Below, piece by piece: positions 63,160 to 64,000 of a stretch of DNA of 64,000 nt. How positions within the stretch are numbered: the stretch's first letter is position 1; every line of letters starts with the position of its first letter. Origin of the DNA: JBGSMF01 sp964651475 (GTDB lineage Bacteria; Chloroflexota; Anaerolineae; Fen-1058). Under the pieces are notes generated by a model. It saw only the letters and a program-made list of their open reading frames with translations, did not search any database and was not told where the DNA came from. A program made the translations under genes and the position numbers. The stretch spans positions 1-64,000 of the forward strand of contig CAZYXV010000021.1 of the NCBI GenBank assembly GCA_964651475.1. The letters are read 5' to 3'.

Positions 63160-63804
63160 TTACTTTTTGCTTCTGAAAAACACCATCACGGCCTCTATCG
63201 CTTTGGGCGGCAAAACGTTCATCTGGCCGCTCCACCCGGCAAACAAGAAGACCTGCGCCAGTTTTTCCAGGTATTGGCACGCGCACAGCGCCGCGCGCAA
63301 GTCGCGCCCCACGCTCAGCGCGCCGTGGTTTGCCAGCAGGCACGCATTGCGCTCGCCCAGCGCGTCCAAAGCCGCCCGCGCCAATTCCAGGCTGCCGGTG
63401 ATGGCATAGGGCGCCACCTGGATCTCGCCGCCCAGGTAAATCACCTGGTCTTCCAGGATAGGCGGGATGGGCCGCCCCACCACCGCTGCAGCGCTGGACA
63501 TGGGAGCATGGGTGTGAATCACTGCGCCCACGTCTGGCCGCGCCTGATACACCGCTGCGTGCAAGAGCAACTCGCTGGAGGGGATGCCATCGCCGGCCAC
63601 CGCCTCGCCCTCCTGGTCCACAACGACAATATCTTGAGGCGTCAGCGTATCGTAATAACATCCGTGCGGCGTGATGGTCAGCAGCAACCGATCCGCGTCG
63701 GGCACCCGCGCGCTCACGTTGCCGCTGTTTCCAACCGTCAGCCCCAATGTCAATAGCGCCTGCGCCGCTTGCAGCACGTCACAGCGTATCTCTGCGTATT
63801 CCAT
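63160..63804 (-). CDS. Class II aldolase/adducin-family protein
   Basis: 214 residues. Zinc ligands in VIHTHAPMSSAAAVVG (HxH) and a later His in CLLANHGALSVGRDL, with the catalytic Glu/Asp region PSSELLLHAAVYQARPDVGA. N-terminal LTLGLTVGNSGNVSARVPD is the phosphate-binding GNxS loop. Fuculose-phosphate aldolase-like, or a sugar-phosphate lyase or epimerase (AraD). Substrate not resolved. First gene of the minus-strand cluster in the window. Confidence 0.9.
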   Translation of the reverse strand: MEYAEIRCDVLQAAQALLTLGLTVGNSGNVSARVPDADRLLLTITPHGCYYDTLTPQDIVVVDQEGEAVAGDGIPSSELLLHAAVYQARPDVGAVIHTHAPMSSAAAVVGRPIPPILEDQVIYLGGEIQVAPYAITGSLELARAALDALGERNACLLANHGALSVGRDLRAALCACQYLEKLAQVFLFAGWSGQMNVLPPKAIEAVMVFFRSKK

Positions 63805-63847
63805 CGCACCATTTCCTAGCCGATTAATTCAGAATTCGTAACTACAG

Positions 63848-63909
63848 CATCCTGAGCGGAGCACCGCGCTCCTTCGACTTCACTACGTTCCGCTCAGGAT
63901 GCGCGGTGC
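63848..63909. repeat. Dispersed inverted repeat at right end
   Basis: Arms CATCCTGAGCGGA (63848-63860) and TCCGCTCAGGATG (63889-63901) are perfect, with GCACCGCGC (63861-63869) and GCGCGGTGC (63901-63909) adding pairing. From 63805 to 64000 no gene is seen. Confidence 0.6.
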
Positions 63910-64000
63910 GGAGTCGAAGGATGTGAGCTGAGAATGATAAAGTGTTCAATAGGTCCGTTCCCGCCCACCACGGCGTGGGGAACTTGGTTTACCATGAGAA

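Noticed and set aside
47727..63804. Type VI or VII secretion locus
   Set aside because: Kinase, phosphatase and FHA genes are present, but no sheath, ATPase, tube or EccC-type genes are in the window.

Overview
The window is about 64 kb of GC-rich bacterial DNA, most likely from a Chloroflexota genome (Anaerolineae/Caldilineae type) recovered from a metagenome. That assignment is inferred from content: a fused cydDC gene, giant right-handed beta-helix surface proteins with DUF11, CSLREA and PKD modules, Pro/Thr-rich linkers, several one-component Ser/Thr kinases with outside domains, SpoVS, type III pantothenate kinase, and a C-terminal YLPhhh tail on secreted proteins. A run of exactly 100 N at 27320-27419 marks a scaffold gap.

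Layout. 1-13 kb: a gene cut by the left edge, fur divergent from cydDC, an envelope-stress operon (ECF sigma, anti-sigma, toast-rack lipoprotein, bactofilin-like membrane protein), holB, spoVS-PHP, a long rmlA beside a decayed MFS gene, and a DUF3368/UPF0175 toxin-antitoxin pair. 13-16 kb: a chain-length/tyrosine-kinase exopolysaccharide module (two Wzz-like proteins and a CpsD-like kinase). 16-31 kb: a cyclase-AAA-TPR regulator flanked by an inverted pair of repeats, a >3000-residue beta-helix/C25-like surface protein broken by the gap, then a redoxin with an in-frame UGA at the first redox position. 31-39 kb: an amidotransferase-like/CysRS-tail fusion, the CoA operon panB-panE-panC-coaX behind a leader with a promoter and an intrinsic terminator, corA and a DegP/HtrA protease. 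39-47 kb: a second beta-helix protein and an accessory zone (dual-OB, DUF488, YgiT/DUF4258 pair, GNAT, nucleotidyltransferase, methyltransferase, orphans).

47-64 kb is one long minus-strand signalling cluster: four Ser/Thr kinases (one with FHA), two PP2C phosphatases with membrane-anchored outer tails, a membrane subtilase with a cytoplasmic FHA domain, two secreted/lipoprotein sensors, a small conserved-looking protein, a class II aldolase and a deoxynucleoside kinase. It looks like a phospho-Thr circuit able to link cytoplasmic phosphorylation to an extracellular protease.

The observations most worth following up are the probable selenocysteine redoxin (UGA at 30341-30343 with a SECIS-like hairpin), the candidate attenuator/riboswitch upstream of panB, the FHA-subtilase kinase/phosphatase cluster, and the recurring YLPhhh tail.
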